Assembly: GCF_009733925.1 (NCBI RefSeq)
Contig: NZ_WOEI01000006.1
Location: forward strand, 1-58,262
From: Streptobacillus canis
GTDB lineage: Bacteria; Fusobacteriota; Fusobacteriia; Fusobacteriales; Leptotrichiaceae
Direction of reading: 5' to 3'
Length of the DNA stretch: 58,262 nt
Under the pieces are notes generated by a model. That model ran no database searches, was not told the DNA's origin, and was given only the letters and a program-made list of their open reading frames with translations. The position numbers and the translations under genes are program-made. Positions 34,388 through 44,481 of this stretch are shown here, piece by piece; position 1 is the first letter of the stretch; the number at the start of each line of letters is the position of its first letter.

Positions 34388-35713
34388 ATGAAGAAATCTT
34401 TTTTAGTAGCGATTTTAGTTTTGGGAGTATTAGGTAGAGCAGTAGGAAATGCAGAGTTATTATTACTTGATCAAAAAAATTATGATAATGCAGGTAATAG
34501 TGTTTGGAACGGAACATCAGATCAATCATTTGCTGTAGGTAATTACAATAAAGTTGATAGATTAGGTGATGGTAGAATATCTGAAAATGCATATATTTTT
34601 GGTAGAGAAAATGTTGTCTCAGGGTCATATGATCAAGTACTTGGATTAAATAATAAATTAAATGGAAGTAATTCAGTAGTAATTGGGAATAATAATACTG
34701 TAAATGAAGGAAAAGATCAAGAATCAGGACATGATGTGTATATTTTAGGTTCTAATGTTAATGTAGCAACAGGAGTTAAAAATGCTATAGTTTTAGGGAA
34801 TAAATCAGTAGCAGTTGCAGGAGCTCTATCTTTAGGAGGAGTTGCAGCTGATGGAGAAAATATATCAAGAAAAATAGTAAATGTTAAAGCAGGAGATCTT
34901 ACAGAAAATAGTAATGAAGTAGTAGTTGGTTCACAATTGTTTACTGAACAAGAGGAAAGAAAAGCTGCGTATAAAACTTTAGAAACTAGTATTAAAAACG
35001 AAACTTTAGCAAGACAAACAGCTGTTCAAAGTTTAGATGAAAGATTCTTAAGAGACGTTGAAAGAAAAGATAAATTAATTACAGACTTAAAAACAAGTGT
35101 TAAAACAATGGAAACTAATATCAGTAACGAAACTTTAGCAAGACAAACAGCTGTTCAAAGTTTAGATGAAAGATTCTTAAGAGCTGTTGAGAAAAAAGAT
35201 AAACAAATAGCTGACTTAACAACAAAAATAACTGAAGAAGCAAAAGAAAGAGAAAAAGGAATAACTGCAGTTAATGAAAAAATTGCAGAATTAGAAACGA
35301 TTAAAGCAGATAAAGTAGAAGTTAAAAAATTAATTGATCAAAAAGTAGATGGATTAGTATTTGAAAATTCTAACTTAGAAGTAAATAGAAAACTTAATGA
35401 AGTTAAAAAGGAAGTTGCATCAGCTGTAGCAATGGCAAATATTCCAGGTCTTGATCCAGGTGCTAAATTTGCATTAGGTGCTGCATTTAGTACAACTAAT
35501 GGAAATAGTGCATTTGCTATGGGTGTAAATGGTAAATTAGGAAACTTTGGATATAAGGCAAGCCTAGGGATAGGGGGAGTTAAAAATATAAACTTTGGAG
35601 CAGGAGTTTCATATAACTTTGGTAAAGTAGAAAATGAGAATAAAGCATTAAATGAAAAAGTAAATAAATTAGAACAAGAATTAAATGAATTAAAAAATAT
35701 GCTTAAAAAATAG
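34388..35713 (+). CDS. YadA-like trimeric autotransporter adhesin
   Basis: A 441-residue surface protein with a signal peptide (about 1-20). The head has left-handed beta-roll repeats (blocks like NNKLNGSNSVVIGNNN and KNAIVLGNKSVAVAG, about 70-150). A coiled-coil stalk (about 190-345) follows, with two copies of a 43-residue unit around NETLARQTAVQSLDERF. The YadA anchor (about 350-413) has GAKFALGAAFSTTNGNSAFAMGV and ends near YNFGK. Three chains would form a 12-strand barrel. After the usual end there are 28 more residues with heptads (residues 414-441). Such adhesins bind host matrix or cells. The ligand is unknown. Confidence 0.88.
   Translation: MKKSFLVAILVLGVLGRAVGNAELLLLDQKNYDNAGNSVWNGTSDQSFAVGNYNKVDRLGDGRISENAYIFGRENVVSGSYDQVLGLNNKLNGSNSVVIGNNNTVNEGKDQESGHDVYILGSNVNVATGVKNAIVLGNKSVAVAGALSLGGVAADGENISRKIVNVKAGDLTENSNEVVVGSQLFTEQEERKAAYKTLETSIKNETLARQTAVQSLDERFLRDVERKDKLITDLKTSVKTMETNISNETLARQTAVQSLDERFLRAVEKKDKQIADLTTKITEEAKEREKGITAVNEKIAELETIKADKVEVKKLIDQKVDGLVFENSNLEVNRKLNEVKKEVASAVAMANIPGLDPGAKFALGAAFSTTNGNSAFAMGVNGKLGNFGYKASLGIGGVKNINFGAGVSYNFGKVENENKALNEKVNKLEQELNELKNMLKK
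34997..35054 (+). repeat. Stalk repeat, copy 1 (58 bp)
   Basis: It is identical over 58 bases to 35126-35183 and offset by 129 bases (43 codons), inside the adhesin stalk. It could support length change by recombination. Confidence 0.85.
35126..35183 (+). repeat. Stalk repeat, copy 2 (58 bp)
   Basis: The second exact copy of the stalk repeat in the adhesin gene. The flanking codons are similar but diverged. Confidence 0.85.
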
Positions 35714-35714
35714 G

Positions 35715-35742
35715 AATAGGCCTCATGTGATTGAGGCCTATT
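35715..35742. terminator. Bidirectional terminator between adhesin and M13 peptidase genes
   Basis: The 11-bp stem AATAGGCCTCA/TGAGGCCTATT with loop TGTGAT is T-rich on both exits. It serves the two convergent genes. Confidence 0.85.
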
Positions 35743-35745
35743 TAT

Positions 35746-37629
35746 TTACCATATTCTTAATCTTTTTTCTTTAGCTAAGTACATGTTATCGTTTTCATTG
35801 ATATTGAATGCTTCATAAAAATCATCTAAATTTTTAGGTTGCATATTAGCACGTATCTCACAAGGAGAATGTACATCCATTGATAATAAAAGGTTAGTGT
35901 ATTCAGGTGTTGATTTAAATGCCCAACTTTTTGCCCATGATATAAAGAAGTTTTGAATAGAATATTCATCATGTTCTTTTAATGCTTCTAGAGCACAACT
36001 TAAACCACCAAGATCTGCAATATTTTCAGAAACAGTTAACTTACCATTTACATGCCCATCTTGGAAAGGAATATTATCAAATTGTTCTATAACTTTTTTT
36101 GTTAACTCGTTAAATTTTTTGAAATCTTCTTCATCCCACCAATTATTTAAATTTCCAAATTCATCAAATTTTGCTCCATTATTATCGAATGCATGAGATA
36201 TTTCATGAGCGATAATAGCTCCTATTGATCCATAATTTGAAGATTTGTCTCTATTTAAATTATAGAAAGGTTCTTGTAATATAGCAGCAGGAAAACATAT
36301 TAGATTTTTTGTAGGGTGGTAATATGCATTTACCATAGCAGGACTCATATCCCATTTTTTTCTATCTACAGCTTCTGTTAATTTCTTAAAGTTTTTAACT
36401 ATAGCTACTCTAATTATGTTTAAATTATTATCAAAATATGAATGATCTTCTCTTACTATATATTTCTTATATTTACTATCATATTCTTCAGGATAACCTA
36501 TTAAAATATCCATAGTTTCTATTTTCTTTATTGCTTTTTCTATAGTAGATTTCTTTAACCATGTATTTTCATTTAATCTCTTTTTGTATGTTGTTATTAT
36601 TTTTTTAACTATATCTAAAACATCTTCTTTTGCTTCATTACCAAAATATTTTTTAGCATAGAAATCACCTACAACACCAGAAAAAATGCTAGAACAATAA
36701 TTGAAACTATATTTCTTTAAATCTAGTGATTTATCTTTTCCTAAAATAAAGTTAGAGTATTTTTCTCCTAATAATCTTAGTTCTTCTGTTAATAGTGAAG
36801 TATTATTTAAAATATATTTAACTATCATCCAAGATTTAAGTAATTCAAAGTTTTCAGGGTTAACAAACTTATCAATATTTTCAAAATATCTAGGTTCGGT
36901 AACTATTACAGTTTCTACCTTTTTATTAAATATCTTATTAATCACATCTAGTATGTGTATGTTATTACTATAGTTTGCAATGTCATCTAAATTTTTAGGG
37001 TTATATGATTTATAATAATCGGCTTTTTCTGTTGGTGACTTTATATATTCAATAAAAGATAAATCATATTTAATTGTATTTTCAACATGTTTTATACTTT
37101 CTTCATTACTAAAGAAATGATTCATAACTTCTATAGCCATTTCTCTATATTTCTCTAAATATATTTCTTTTTTATTACTATAATATGTATCTTTATTAGG
37201 TAAAATACTTGATGCAATATATAGATAAAGAGAATGAGTATTAGAATCATTCATATCTATTTGTACTGATGGATTAAATGGTAGAGGATAATCATTACAA
37301 ATTAAATGAAATAATTTTGAGTTAAGAGTATCAAAATTATCTATTTCTAAAAGAAAATCTATCATTTTTTTAATAGGAGTTATTCCATATTTTTTTCTTT
37401 TTTCAATATTAATTGCTTGTTTATATAATTTTACAAAATTGCCCATTTCTTTATTAGGTACAGCATCAAAATTAGTTAAAAAATTATCTAGCTCAGATAA
37501 AATAATATCTTCTGTTTTAAAATCTAATTGTGAAAATGAACTAGTATTAGTTCTTCCTTCAGGTATTTCAGTCTCTTCTAGCCATTTTGAATTTACTGCT
37601 AAATACAAATTATTTCTTATTTCTTTCAT
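35746..37629 (-). CDS. pepO: M13-family metalloendopeptidase (PepO/neprilysin type)
   Basis: A 627-residue zinc peptidase. It has the HEISH zinc motif (475-479), the third ligand in ENIADLGG (Glu535) and the substrate-binding NAYY (434-437). The length fits bacterial PepO. There is no signal peptide or membrane anchor, so it is cytoplasmic and should trim oligopeptides, unlike the membrane-bound eukaryotic relatives. It is monocistronic, with an AAGGAGGAA site. Confidence 0.92.
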   Translation of the reverse strand: MKEIRNNLYLAVNSKWLEETEIPEGRTNTSSFSQLDFKTEDIILSELDNFLTNFDAVPNKEMGNFVKLYKQAINIEKRKKYGITPIKKMIDFLLEIDNFDTLNSKLFHLICNDYPLPFNPSVQIDMNDSNTHSLYLYIASSILPNKDTYYSNKKEIYLEKYREMAIEVMNHFFSNEESIKHVENTIKYDLSFIEYIKSPTEKADYYKSYNPKNLDDIANYSNNIHILDVINKIFNKKVETVIVTEPRYFENIDKFVNPENFELLKSWMIVKYILNNTSLLTEELRLLGEKYSNFILGKDKSLDLKKYSFNYCSSIFSGVVGDFYAKKYFGNEAKEDVLDIVKKIITTYKKRLNENTWLKKSTIEKAIKKIETMDILIGYPEEYDSKYKKYIVREDHSYFDNNLNIIRVAIVKNFKKLTEAVDRKKWDMSPAMVNAYYHPTKNLICFPAAILQEPFYNLNRDKSSNYGSIGAIIAHEISHAFDNNGAKFDEFGNLNNWWDEEDFKKFNELTKKVIEQFDNIPFQDGHVNGKLTVSENIADLGGLSCALEALKEHDEYSIQNFFISWAKSWAFKSTPEYTNLLLSMDVHSPCEIRANMQPKNLDDFYEAFNINENDNMYLAKEKRLRIW

Positions 37630-37651
37630 AAGTTCCTCCTTGTTTAATAAG

Positions 37652-37660
37652 ATTATACCA
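37652..37660 (-). promoter_or_regulatory. Extended -10 promoter of the M13 peptidase gene
   Basis: TGG-TATAAT on the - strand (37660-37652). The -35 is weak. A divergent TGG-TAAAAT (37693-37701) serves the lipoprotein gene on the + strand. Confidence 0.5.
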
Positions 37661-37719
37661 CGAATATTATTCTTTTAAAAGATTAAAAAATATGGTAAAA
37701 TACGTATGAGGTGATTAAA

Positions 37720-38436
37720 ATGATGAAATTTTTGAGTTATATTTTTTTAGCATTTGCTGTTGTTTCATGTACTTCAGTAGATGAATATTTAAAAGACAGA
37801 AATTTGATTACACAAAACGATCATATTAAATATGTTGAGATAAAAGAAAAAAAAGAAGAAGTAAAAAAACAAGAAGTTAAAGATACTAAGGTAGTAAAAA
37901 AAGAAGAACCTAAAAAAGCAGAGACTATTAAAATACAAAAGAAAACAGAAATTGTAGAAAAGAAAGAGGAAGTTAAAAAGAAAACTCCTGTAGTTACTCC
38001 AGCTAAAAGTGAGTCTGAAATTAAAGCGAATATTATTAAATCAGATAATCCGATAAAACCAAAAGAAGTTAAAAAAGAAGAACCTAAGAAAGTTGAAAAC
38101 AAGGTTGTAGAAACAAAAGCTGAAGTTAAACCTGTAGAGAAAAAGGAAGTAGTACAAGTTGAAGTTGTAACTTCTAAGATTGAAGAAACTACAGTAAAAT
38201 TTGATGATACTGATTTAAAGATTGTTAAATTTATTGCTGAACAAGTAGTAGAAAATGAAGAACAGATTAAGAGAAAAACTGTAGAAAGTATACAAAGATT
38301 AGAGTCTAAAGGATATAAATATTCTGCTAGAGAATTTTTAGCTAAGGCTTACGATAATATTAAGAAAACTAATGTAAACTCATATATACTTGCTGCAGCT
38401 AGAGTAATGAATAGTATAGAAAGAGATGGAAGATAA
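37720..38436 (+). CDS. Lipoprotein with a long Lys/Glu/Val/Pro-rich linker
   Basis: A 238-residue protein with lipobox VVSC (Cys17). It then has about 120 residues of charged, Lys/Glu-dominated linker with repeated KKEEPKK-type units (about residues 40-145), and a helical C-terminal domain (about 160-238, from DLKIVKFIAEQVVENEEQ to the end). The linker style is like periplasm-spanning spacers. The C-terminal domain is not recognised. The ATG at 37720 follows GAGGTGAT. A GTG at 37711 lies inside that site. It overlaps rqcP by one base (TAATG), and this ties its expression to a ribosome-rescue factor. Confidence 0.72.
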   Translation: MMKFLSYIFLAFAVVSCTSVDEYLKDRNLITQNDHIKYVEIKEKKEEVKKQEVKDTKVVKKEEPKKAETIKIQKKTEIVEKKEEVKKKTPVVTPAKSESEIKANIIKSDNPIKPKEVKKEEPKKVENKVVETKAEVKPVEKKEVVQVEVVTSKIEETTVKFDDTDLKIVKFIAEQVVENEEQIKRKTVESIQRLESKGYKYSAREFLAKAYDNIKKTNVNSYILAAARVMNSIERDGR

Positions 38437-38687
38437 TGAGACTAGATAAATTTTTAAAAGTTACTAGGGTTGTTAAGAGAAGAACTATAGCTAACGAATT
38501 ATGTGATTCTGGTAATGTATCAGTAAATGGAGATACAAAAAAAGCTCTTTATTCTGTTAAAGAAGGAGATAAAATAGATATTAAATTCTATAACAGAAAC
38601 TTTGTGGTTAACGTATTAAAATTACCACCTGAATCATTAAGAAAAGAAGATATAGAGATGTATATTAAAATAGAAGAAATTAAATAA
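38436..38687 (+). CDS. rqcP: S4-domain ribosome quality control factor RqcP (YabO family)
   Basis: An 83-residue S4-domain protein. MRLDKFLKVTRVVKRRTIANELCDSGNVSVNG is followed by VKEGDKIDIKF, the RqcP/YabO/Hsp15 signature. RqcP works with RqcH on stalled 50S subunits to add alanine tails to stuck chains. rqcH is not in the window. The assignment rests on strong family resemblance, with the alternative being an Hsp15-like recycling factor. Confidence 0.82.
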   Translation: MRLDKFLKVTRVVKRRTIANELCDSGNVSVNGDTKKALYSVKEGDKIDIKFYNRNFVVNVLKLPPESLRKEDIEMYIKIEEIK

Positions 38688-38714
38688 AAGCACGAGATTA
38701 TTTCTCGTGCTTTT
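38686..38714. terminator. Bidirectional terminator between rqcP and ogt
   Basis: The 12-bp stem AAAAGCACGAGA/TCTCGTGCTTTT overlaps the ends of both convergent genes. Confidence 0.82.
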
Positions 38715-39156
38715 CTAATTCTAATAAGTATCTTTTTATATATTCCCCACCGTTATATCCACCTAAACTACCATTTTTATTAATAACTCTATGACAAGGA
38801 ATGATAATTGGTATAGGGTTCTTGTTATTAGCTCCACCAACAGCTCTACATGACTTTTCATTATTTATTTCCTTAGCTATATCTTTATAGCTTTTAGTAT
38901 TACCGTATGGAATCTTTACTAATGTATTCCATACACTTTTTTGAAAATCAGTTCCTTCAAATTTTAGTGGGAGCTCAAAAACTTTTCTATCCCCATTAAA
39001 GTATTCTAAAAGTTGTTTTTTAACTTTCCTAGATAGATTATTTTCAATATATTTTTTCTTTTTATTCACATTAATATTTATTTCTATCAAATGAGTTTCA
39101 TCACAGATTATTTCAATACAGCCTAGTACTTTATTTTCTATATATGATATATACAT
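38698..39156 (-). CDS. ogt: Methylated-DNA--protein-cysteine methyltransferase
   Basis: A 152-residue suicide DNA repair protein. The alkyl-accepting Cys121 lies in IIIPCHRVI. The helix-turn-helix block IPYGNTKSYKDIA and the GGANNKNP and LGGYNGG motifs are typical. It transfers the methyl group from O6-methylguanine to itself. The start overlaps the stop of the upstream gene by one base. Confidence 0.93.
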   Translation of the reverse strand: MYISYIENKVLGCIEIICDETHLIEININVNKKKKYIENNLSRKVKKQLLEYFNGDRKVFELPLKFEGTDFQKSVWNTLVKIPYGNTKSYKDIAKEINNEKSCRAVGGANNKNPIPIIIPCHRVINKNGSLGGYNGGEYIKRYLLELEKHEK

Positions 39157-39704
39157 TATCTTATAGTAAACCTTATGCTATTGTTATTAAATATATTAAG
39201 TGAATAAATAAGGTTATTATCATAGATTAAAGTTACAGTATCCTTGTTGTGTTCAAACTCTTTAAACATATTTAAAACTATTGCTTTTGATTCAATTTCT
39301 TTAATATCACTATCTGAAATCTGTACCATTAGAGATATTATCTCAGTAATATCTTCTAAATCCTCTTTCTTAGCATTAGAGAAATTAAATACTAATTGTG
39401 TAACTTCAAAATCATTGTATTGTATTATGAAGTATGATTCAGTATATCCAAAAATTTGTGAATAGAAATATATATTTGAGTCCACTTCTTTATTAACGAA
39501 TTTACTTACATCGTATTTAGTTGGACCATATTTTTTATTAAATTCTTCAATAACATTGTCAAGTAACATGTTTTTAAATATATTCTTATTTACACTCTCT
39601 ATAGCTATGGTATTATTATTTGTTGATATTACGAATCTATTAAATACAAAAATAGTACTTGAAAGTATAATAATAGCTAGGAAAAATCTTAATTTATTAT
39701 TCAA
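39156..39704 (-). CDS. Membrane-anchored protein of unknown function
   Basis: A 182-residue protein with one N-terminal hydrophobic segment (about residues 5-24), and a soluble domain that is probably outside the cytoplasm. The domain alternates helices and strands (for example NVIEEFNKKYGPTKYDVSKFV, which has the look of repeat units in small envelope proteins). No family is recognised. The start is TTG at 39704, 5 bases after AGAGGTGAT. It forms a two-gene operon with ogt. Confidence 0.65.
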   Translation of the reverse strand: MNNKLRFFLAIIILSSTIFVFNRFVISTNNNTIAIESVNKNIFKNMLLDNVIEEFNKKYGPTKYDVSKFVNKEVDSNIYFYSQIFGYTESYFIIQYNDFEVTQLVFNFSNAKKEDLEDITEIISLMVQISDSDIKEIESKAIVLNMFKEFEHNKDTVTLIYDNNLIYSLNIFNNNSIRFTIR

Positions 39705-39722
39705 AATATCACCTCTTGATTC

Positions 39723-39751
39723 ATTTTAACATTTTAGTATTTTTTATTCAA
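39723..39751 (-). promoter_or_regulatory. Promoter of the 39704 gene and ogt
   Basis: Read on the - strand: TTGAAT (39751-39746), 17 bases, TAAAAT (39728-39723), with a TG extension. Confidence 0.6.
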
Positions 39752-39824
39752 TAAGTGATATAAAAAAATATATGAAAAATAGATGGATAAATCTATTAAA
39801 AAGCTAGTAAAAATCAATAAAATA

Positions 39825-39833
39825 TGATATAAT
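39825..39833 (+). promoter_or_regulatory. Extended -10 promoter of the gyrB operon
   Basis: TGA-TATAAT (39825-39833), 35 bases before the gyrB ATG. There is no good -35. Confidence 0.6.
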
Positions 39834-39868
39834 TTAAGTAATAAAAAATATATTAAAATGGAGGAATT

Positions 39869-41851
39869 ATGTCGAAAAAAAATTATGGTGGAGAAAGCAT
39901 CACGGTCTTAGAGGGATTAGATGCCGTAAGAGTAAGACCAGGGATGTATATAGGGACAACTTCTTCAAGAGGATTACATCATCTAGTATGGGAAATAGTA
40001 GATAATAGTATAGATGAGGCTCTTGCAGGAGTATGTGATACAATCACAGTTAAAATGCTTCCAGATTCAGAAATAGAGATTTCAGATAATGGTAGGGGAA
40101 TACCTACAGAAATGCATAAATCAGGAAAATCAACACTAGAAGTAGTAATGACAGTACTTCATGCTGGAGGTAAATTTGATAATTCTAACTATCAATTCTC
40201 AGGAGGATTACATGGAGTTGGAGTTTCAGTAGTTAATGCTCTTTCAGATAGATTAGAAGCTACAGTTACAAGAGATGGTAAAGTTGTAAGACAAATATTC
40301 TCAAGAGGAAATGCAATTACAGAAGCTTTAGAAATTGGAAAAGCACCAGCTAAAGCACATGGAACTACAATTAAATTTAAACCAGATGCAACTATCTTTG
40401 AAACTATATTATTTGATTATGATATATTACAAAGAAGACTTAAAGAGTTAGCTTATCTAAACAAAGGAATAAAAATAGTATTAATAGATGCTAGAAAACC
40501 TGAAAAAGTTAAAGAAGAAACTTTCCACTTTGAGGGTGGTATAGTAGACTTCGTTACTGAACTTGTTGGTGATGATAAGATAATAGATGAAGTAATCTAT
40601 ATGAAAGATAGAGTGATGCTTTCAGAAGGTGAAGTAGATGATGAAGGTAACCCTATTCCTGATAAATATTCAGAAGTAGAAATAGCTTTAATATATAAGA
40701 ACTCACAATCTACAGTAGAGTATTCATTTGTTAATAATATTAATACTACAGATGGAGGAACTCACGTTTCAGGATTAAGAAGTGCTTTAACTAGAACGAT
40801 TAATGATTTAGCTAAAGAAGCTAATAGTAAGAATGAATTTAAAGGTGAGGATGTAAGGGAAGGATTAGTATATGTACTAAGTTTAAAATTCCCAGAACCA
40901 CAATTTGAGTCACAAACTAAATCAAAACTTGGATCTTCTGAAGCTACAAGTATAGTATCAGGAGTAGTAGGAAATAAACTTAAAATGTATTTAGAAGATC
41001 ATCCTAAAGATTGTAAGGTTATAGTTGATAAAATAGCTATATCTAAACAAGCAAGGGAAGCTGCTAAAAGAGCAAGAGATCTAGTTACTAAGAAAAATGA
41101 ATTTAGTTTAGGGGGACTTCCTGGAAAACTTGCTGACTGTCAATCTAAAGACCCTTCAGCTTCAGAAATATTCATAGTCGAAGGAGATTCAGCGGGTGGA
41201 TCAGCAAAACAAGGAAGATTTAAAGAATTCCAAGCAATACTTCCATTACGTGGAAAGATATTAAACGTTGAGAAATCAAATGAACATAAGATATTAGAAA
41301 ATTCAGAAATTAAAGCTATGATTACAGCTTTTGGTGCTGGATTTGGAGATAAGTTTGATATAGAGAAATTAAGATATCATAAGATAATAATAATGACCGA
41401 TGCCGATGTCGATGGTGCACATATTAGAACACTTATGCTTACATTCTTCTATAGATACTTAAGAGAATTAATCAATAATGGGCATGTATATATAGCTCAA
41501 CCACCTTTATATAAAATTACAACTAAGAGTGGTAAAAAAGAACAAGTTAAATATGCATATTCTGATGAGCAGTTAAAATCTATAACTAGAGTACTTGATG
41601 AAAAATTAGGTCAAGATAACAATGGTAAGAATAGGTATAACGTGCAAAGATATAAAGGGTTAGGAGAAATGAATCCAGATCAGTTAAAAGAAACTACTAT
41701 GGATCCAGATATCAGAACTTTATTAAAAGTTACACTTGAAGATGCACAATATGCAGATAAGATGTTCTCTATACTAATGGGAGATAAAGTAGAACCAAGA
41801 AGAGAGTTTATAGAAGAACATGCAAATTACGTAAGAAACTTAGATATATAG
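39869..41851 (+). CDS. gyrB: DNA gyrase subunit B
   Basis: A 660-residue ATPase subunit of gyrase. The GHKL ATP site is visible as [22 protein letters not shown] and [15 protein letters not shown]. The TOPRIM domain has [13 protein letters not shown] and [12 protein letters not shown]. The C-terminal [14 protein letters not shown] is typical. It lies 10 bases before gyrA. A GGAGG site precedes the ATG. Confidence 0.97.
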   Translation: MSKKNYGGESITVLEGLDAVRVRPGMYIGTTSSRGLHHLVWEIVDNSIDEALAGVCDTITVKMLPDSEIEISDNGRGIPTEMHKSGKSTLEVVMTVLHAGGKFDNSNYQFSGGLHGVGVSVVNALSDRLEATVTRDGKVVRQIFSRGNAITEALEIGKAPAKAHGTTIKFKPDATIFETILFDYDILQRRLKELAYLNKGIKIVLIDARKPEKVKEETFHFEGGIVDFVTELVGDDKIIDEVIYMKDRVMLSEGEVDDEGNPIPDKYSEVEIALIYKNSQSTVEYSFVNNINTTDGGTHVSGLRSALTRTINDLAKEANSKNEFKGEDVREGLVYVLSLKFPEPQFESQTKSKLGSSEATSIVSGVVGNKLKMYLEDHPKDCKVIVDKIAISKQAREAAKRARDLVTKKNEFSLGGLPGKLADCQSKDPSASEIFIVEGDSAGGSAKQGRFKEFQAILPLRGKILNVEKSNEHKILENSEIKAMITAFGAGFGDKFDIEKLRYHKIIIMTDADVDGAHIRTLMLTFFYRYLRELINNGHVYIAQPPLYKITTKSGKKEQVKYAYSDEQLKSITRVLDEKLGQDNNGKNRYNVQRYKGLGEMNPDQLKETTMDPDIRTLLKVTLEDAQYADKMFSILMGDKVEPRREFIEEHANYVRNLDI

Positions 41852-41861
41852 GGAGGTTGAA

Positions 41862-44471
41862 ATGGCAGATTTATTCGATAATGAAGATGAAATAATAGAA
41901 GATATAGACTCGACATTAGATCAGGACAGTCAAAGTGCAATAGAAGCAGTAATGCAACAGACTCAAATGTCAAATGAACAGTTAATATATATAGAAGATG
42001 AGATTAAAGCATCTTATCTAGATTACTCTATGAGTGTTATAGTTTCAAGGGCCTTACCGGATGTAAGGGATGGATTAAAACCAGTACACAGAAGAATACT
42101 ATACGCTATGGATGAATTAAAAATGTATCATAATACTCCATTTAAAAAGTCAGCAAGACTAGTTGGGGAAGTATTAGGTAAGTATCACCCACATGGTGAT
42201 AGTGCAGTATATAACTCTATGGTTAGAATGGCACAAGATTTCAATACTAGATATATGCTAGTAGATGGACATGGAAACTTTGGATCTATAGATGGAGATT
42301 CTGCAGCAGCGATGAGATATACTGAGGCAAGAATGTCAAAAATTGCTGAAGAAATGCTAGTAGATATCAATAAAGATACTATAGATTGGAGAAAAAACTT
42401 TGATGAAAGTTTAGATGAACCAACAGTATTACCTGCTAAATTACCAAACCTATTATTAAATGGTACTACAGGGATAGCAGTAGGTATGGCAACTAATATA
42501 CCACCTCATAATTTAGGAGAATTATCTGATGGAATAGTTGCATTAATAGATAATAGAGATATTACTATAGATGAATTAATAACTCATGTTAAAGGTCCTG
42601 ATTTCCCTACAGGTGGTATTATCTATGGTAAAGCTGGAATATATTCAGCATATAGAACAGGTAGAGGTAAAGTAAGAGTAAGTGCAAGAACTGAAATTGT
42701 TACTGATAAAAAAGGAAAACAAAGTATAGTTATTACAGAATTACCTTATCAAATTAATAAATCTAACTTAATTAAGAGAATAGGTGAATTAGTTAAGGAT
42801 AAAGTAATTACTGGTATATCTGATTTAGCTGATTTATCAAGTTTAGATGGAATTAGAATAGTTATAGATATTAAAAGAGGAGAAGAAGCAGAAATAGTAC
42901 TTAATAAATTACTTAAATTTACTGACTTACAATCTACTTTTGGTATCATAATGTTAGCATTAGTTAATAATGCGCCTAAGATATTAAATCTAAAAGAAAT
43001 ATTAGAAAAATACTTAGAACATAGATATGATGTTATTACAAGAAAAACAATATTTGATTTAAATAAAGCTAAAGATAGAGCACATATATTAGAAGGATTA
43101 AGAAAAGCACTTGATCATATAGATGAAATTATTGCTACTATTAGAGGAAGTAAAACAAGAGCTTTAGCTAAGGAATCATTAATAGCTAAATTTGCATTTA
43201 CTGAAATACAAGCAGATGCAATACTTGAAATGAGATTACATAGATTAACAGGTCTAGCAAGAGAAGAAATAGATGCTGAATATGATAAATTAATGATGTT
43301 TATTGCAGATCTTGAAGATATACTTGCTAAAGATGAGAGAAAATATGCAATTATCAAGGAAGAAGTATTAGAATTAAAACAAAAATATGGAGATCCAAGA
43401 AGAACAGCTATTGAAGAAGATAGAAATGAAATAAATATAGAAGACTTAATCAAGAATGAAGATGTAATAGTTACTATAACTAAGAGAGGATATGCAAAAC
43501 GTATGTCACTTGATAGCTATAAAGCGCAAAAAAGAGGTGGAAAAGGAGTATCTAATACTACAACTATCGAAGATGATGTGCTAAAAGACCTATTTACAGC
43601 TAAGACGCTTGATACTTTAATGGTATTTAGTGATAAAGGTAAAGTATATTCTATTAAAGTTTACGAAATACCTGAAGTAAGTAAACAAGCTAGAGGTAAA
43701 TTAATAGGAAATATTATAGAGCTTGATGAAAACGAAAAAATTTCAGTAATAATACCAGTTGATGAAGTAGAAAATGATAATAGAGATTTAATATTTATTA
43801 CTAGAAATGGTATAGCTAAGAAAACTAAGATTTCTGAGTTTAAAACTATTAATAGAAATGGTAAGATAGCTATTTCATTTAAAGAAGATGAAGATGAAGT
43901 TAAATTCGTTGGTATTACTTCTGGAAGTGAAAAAGATGAAATCTTCATATCTACTAAAGGTGGTATGGCAGTAAGATTTAAAGAAGAAGATATACGTTCT
44001 ATGGGAAGAACTGCTGCAGGAGTTAGAGCAATTAAATTAAATGCTGGAGATGAAGTAGTTTCTGCTGATGTAATTTATACAGATAATAACGTAGAAGAAA
44101 TGAGCGTATTAAGTGTAACTTCTTTAGGAATAGGGAAGAAAACATTACTTTCTGAATACAACACTATCAAGAGAGGTGGAAAAGGAGTTAAAAACTATAA
44201 CCTTGAAAGAAGAAGTAAAGAAGAAAGTGAAAATCATTTCGTAGTTTATTCAACTATAATAGATCCTACTGATGAAAATTCAGAAAATATGGAATTAGTT
44301 GCAATATCAACTACAGGAACAGTAATACGTATTAAGATTAAAGATCTTCCAGTAGTAGGAAGAAACAGTAAAGGTGTTAAAATACAATCTCTTAAATATA
44401 AAGAATACCTAGTATCAGCTGATAGAGTTGCTGCTGAAAATTCTGAAGAAGAGGAAATAGTTGAAGAATAG
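41862..44471 (+). CDS. gyrA: DNA gyrase subunit A
   Basis: An 869-residue DNA-cleaving subunit. The catalytic Tyr is Tyr153 in [10 protein letters not shown]. The C-terminal domain carries a GyrA-box (QKRGGKGV) and repeated beta-pinwheel blades, and this separates it from ParC. The N-terminus is about 31 residues longer than in E. coli and acidic. In the quinolone region [10 protein letters not shown], Ser114 matches E. coli Ser83, but Asn118 stands where E. coli has Asp87. It is translated from an ATG after GGGAGG. Confidence 0.97.
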   Translation: MADLFDNEDEIIEDIDSTLDQDSQSAIEAVMQQTQMSNEQLIYIEDEIKASYLDYSMSVIVSRALPDVRDGLKPVHRRILYAMDELKMYHNTPFKKSARLVGEVLGKYHPHGDSAVYNSMVRMAQDFNTRYMLVDGHGNFGSIDGDSAAAMRYTEARMSKIAEEMLVDINKDTIDWRKNFDESLDEPTVLPAKLPNLLLNGTTGIAVGMATNIPPHNLGELSDGIVALIDNRDITIDELITHVKGPDFPTGGIIYGKAGIYSAYRTGRGKVRVSARTEIVTDKKGKQSIVITELPYQINKSNLIKRIGELVKDKVITGISDLADLSSLDGIRIVIDIKRGEEAEIVLNKLLKFTDLQSTFGIIMLALVNNAPKILNLKEILEKYLEHRYDVITRKTIFDLNKAKDRAHILEGLRKALDHIDEIIATIRGSKTRALAKESLIAKFAFTEIQADAILEMRLHRLTGLAREEIDAEYDKLMMFIADLEDILAKDERKYAIIKEEVLELKQKYGDPRRTAIEEDRNEINIEDLIKNEDVIVTITKRGYAKRMSLDSYKAQKRGGKGVSNTTTIEDDVLKDLFTAKTLDTLMVFSDKGKVYSIKVYEIPEVSKQARGKLIGNIIELDENEKISVIIPVDEVENDNRDLIFITRNGIAKKTKISEFKTINRNGKIAISFKEDEDEVKFVGITSGSEKDEIFISTKGGMAVRFKEEDIRSMGRTAAGVRAIKLNAGDEVVSADVIYTDNNVEEMSVLSVTSLGIGKKTLLSEYNTIKRGGKGVKNYNLERRSKEESENHFVVYSTIIDPTDENSENMELVAISTTGTVIRIKIKDLPVVGRNSKGVKIQSLKYKEYLVSADRVAAENSEEEEIVEE

Positions 44472-44481
44472 GAGTGATGGT

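Noticed and set aside
34358..35743. Phase-variable simple repeat in the adhesin gene or its promoter
   Set aside because: No homopolymer or short tandem tract long enough for slippage was found. Only the long stalk repeats are present.
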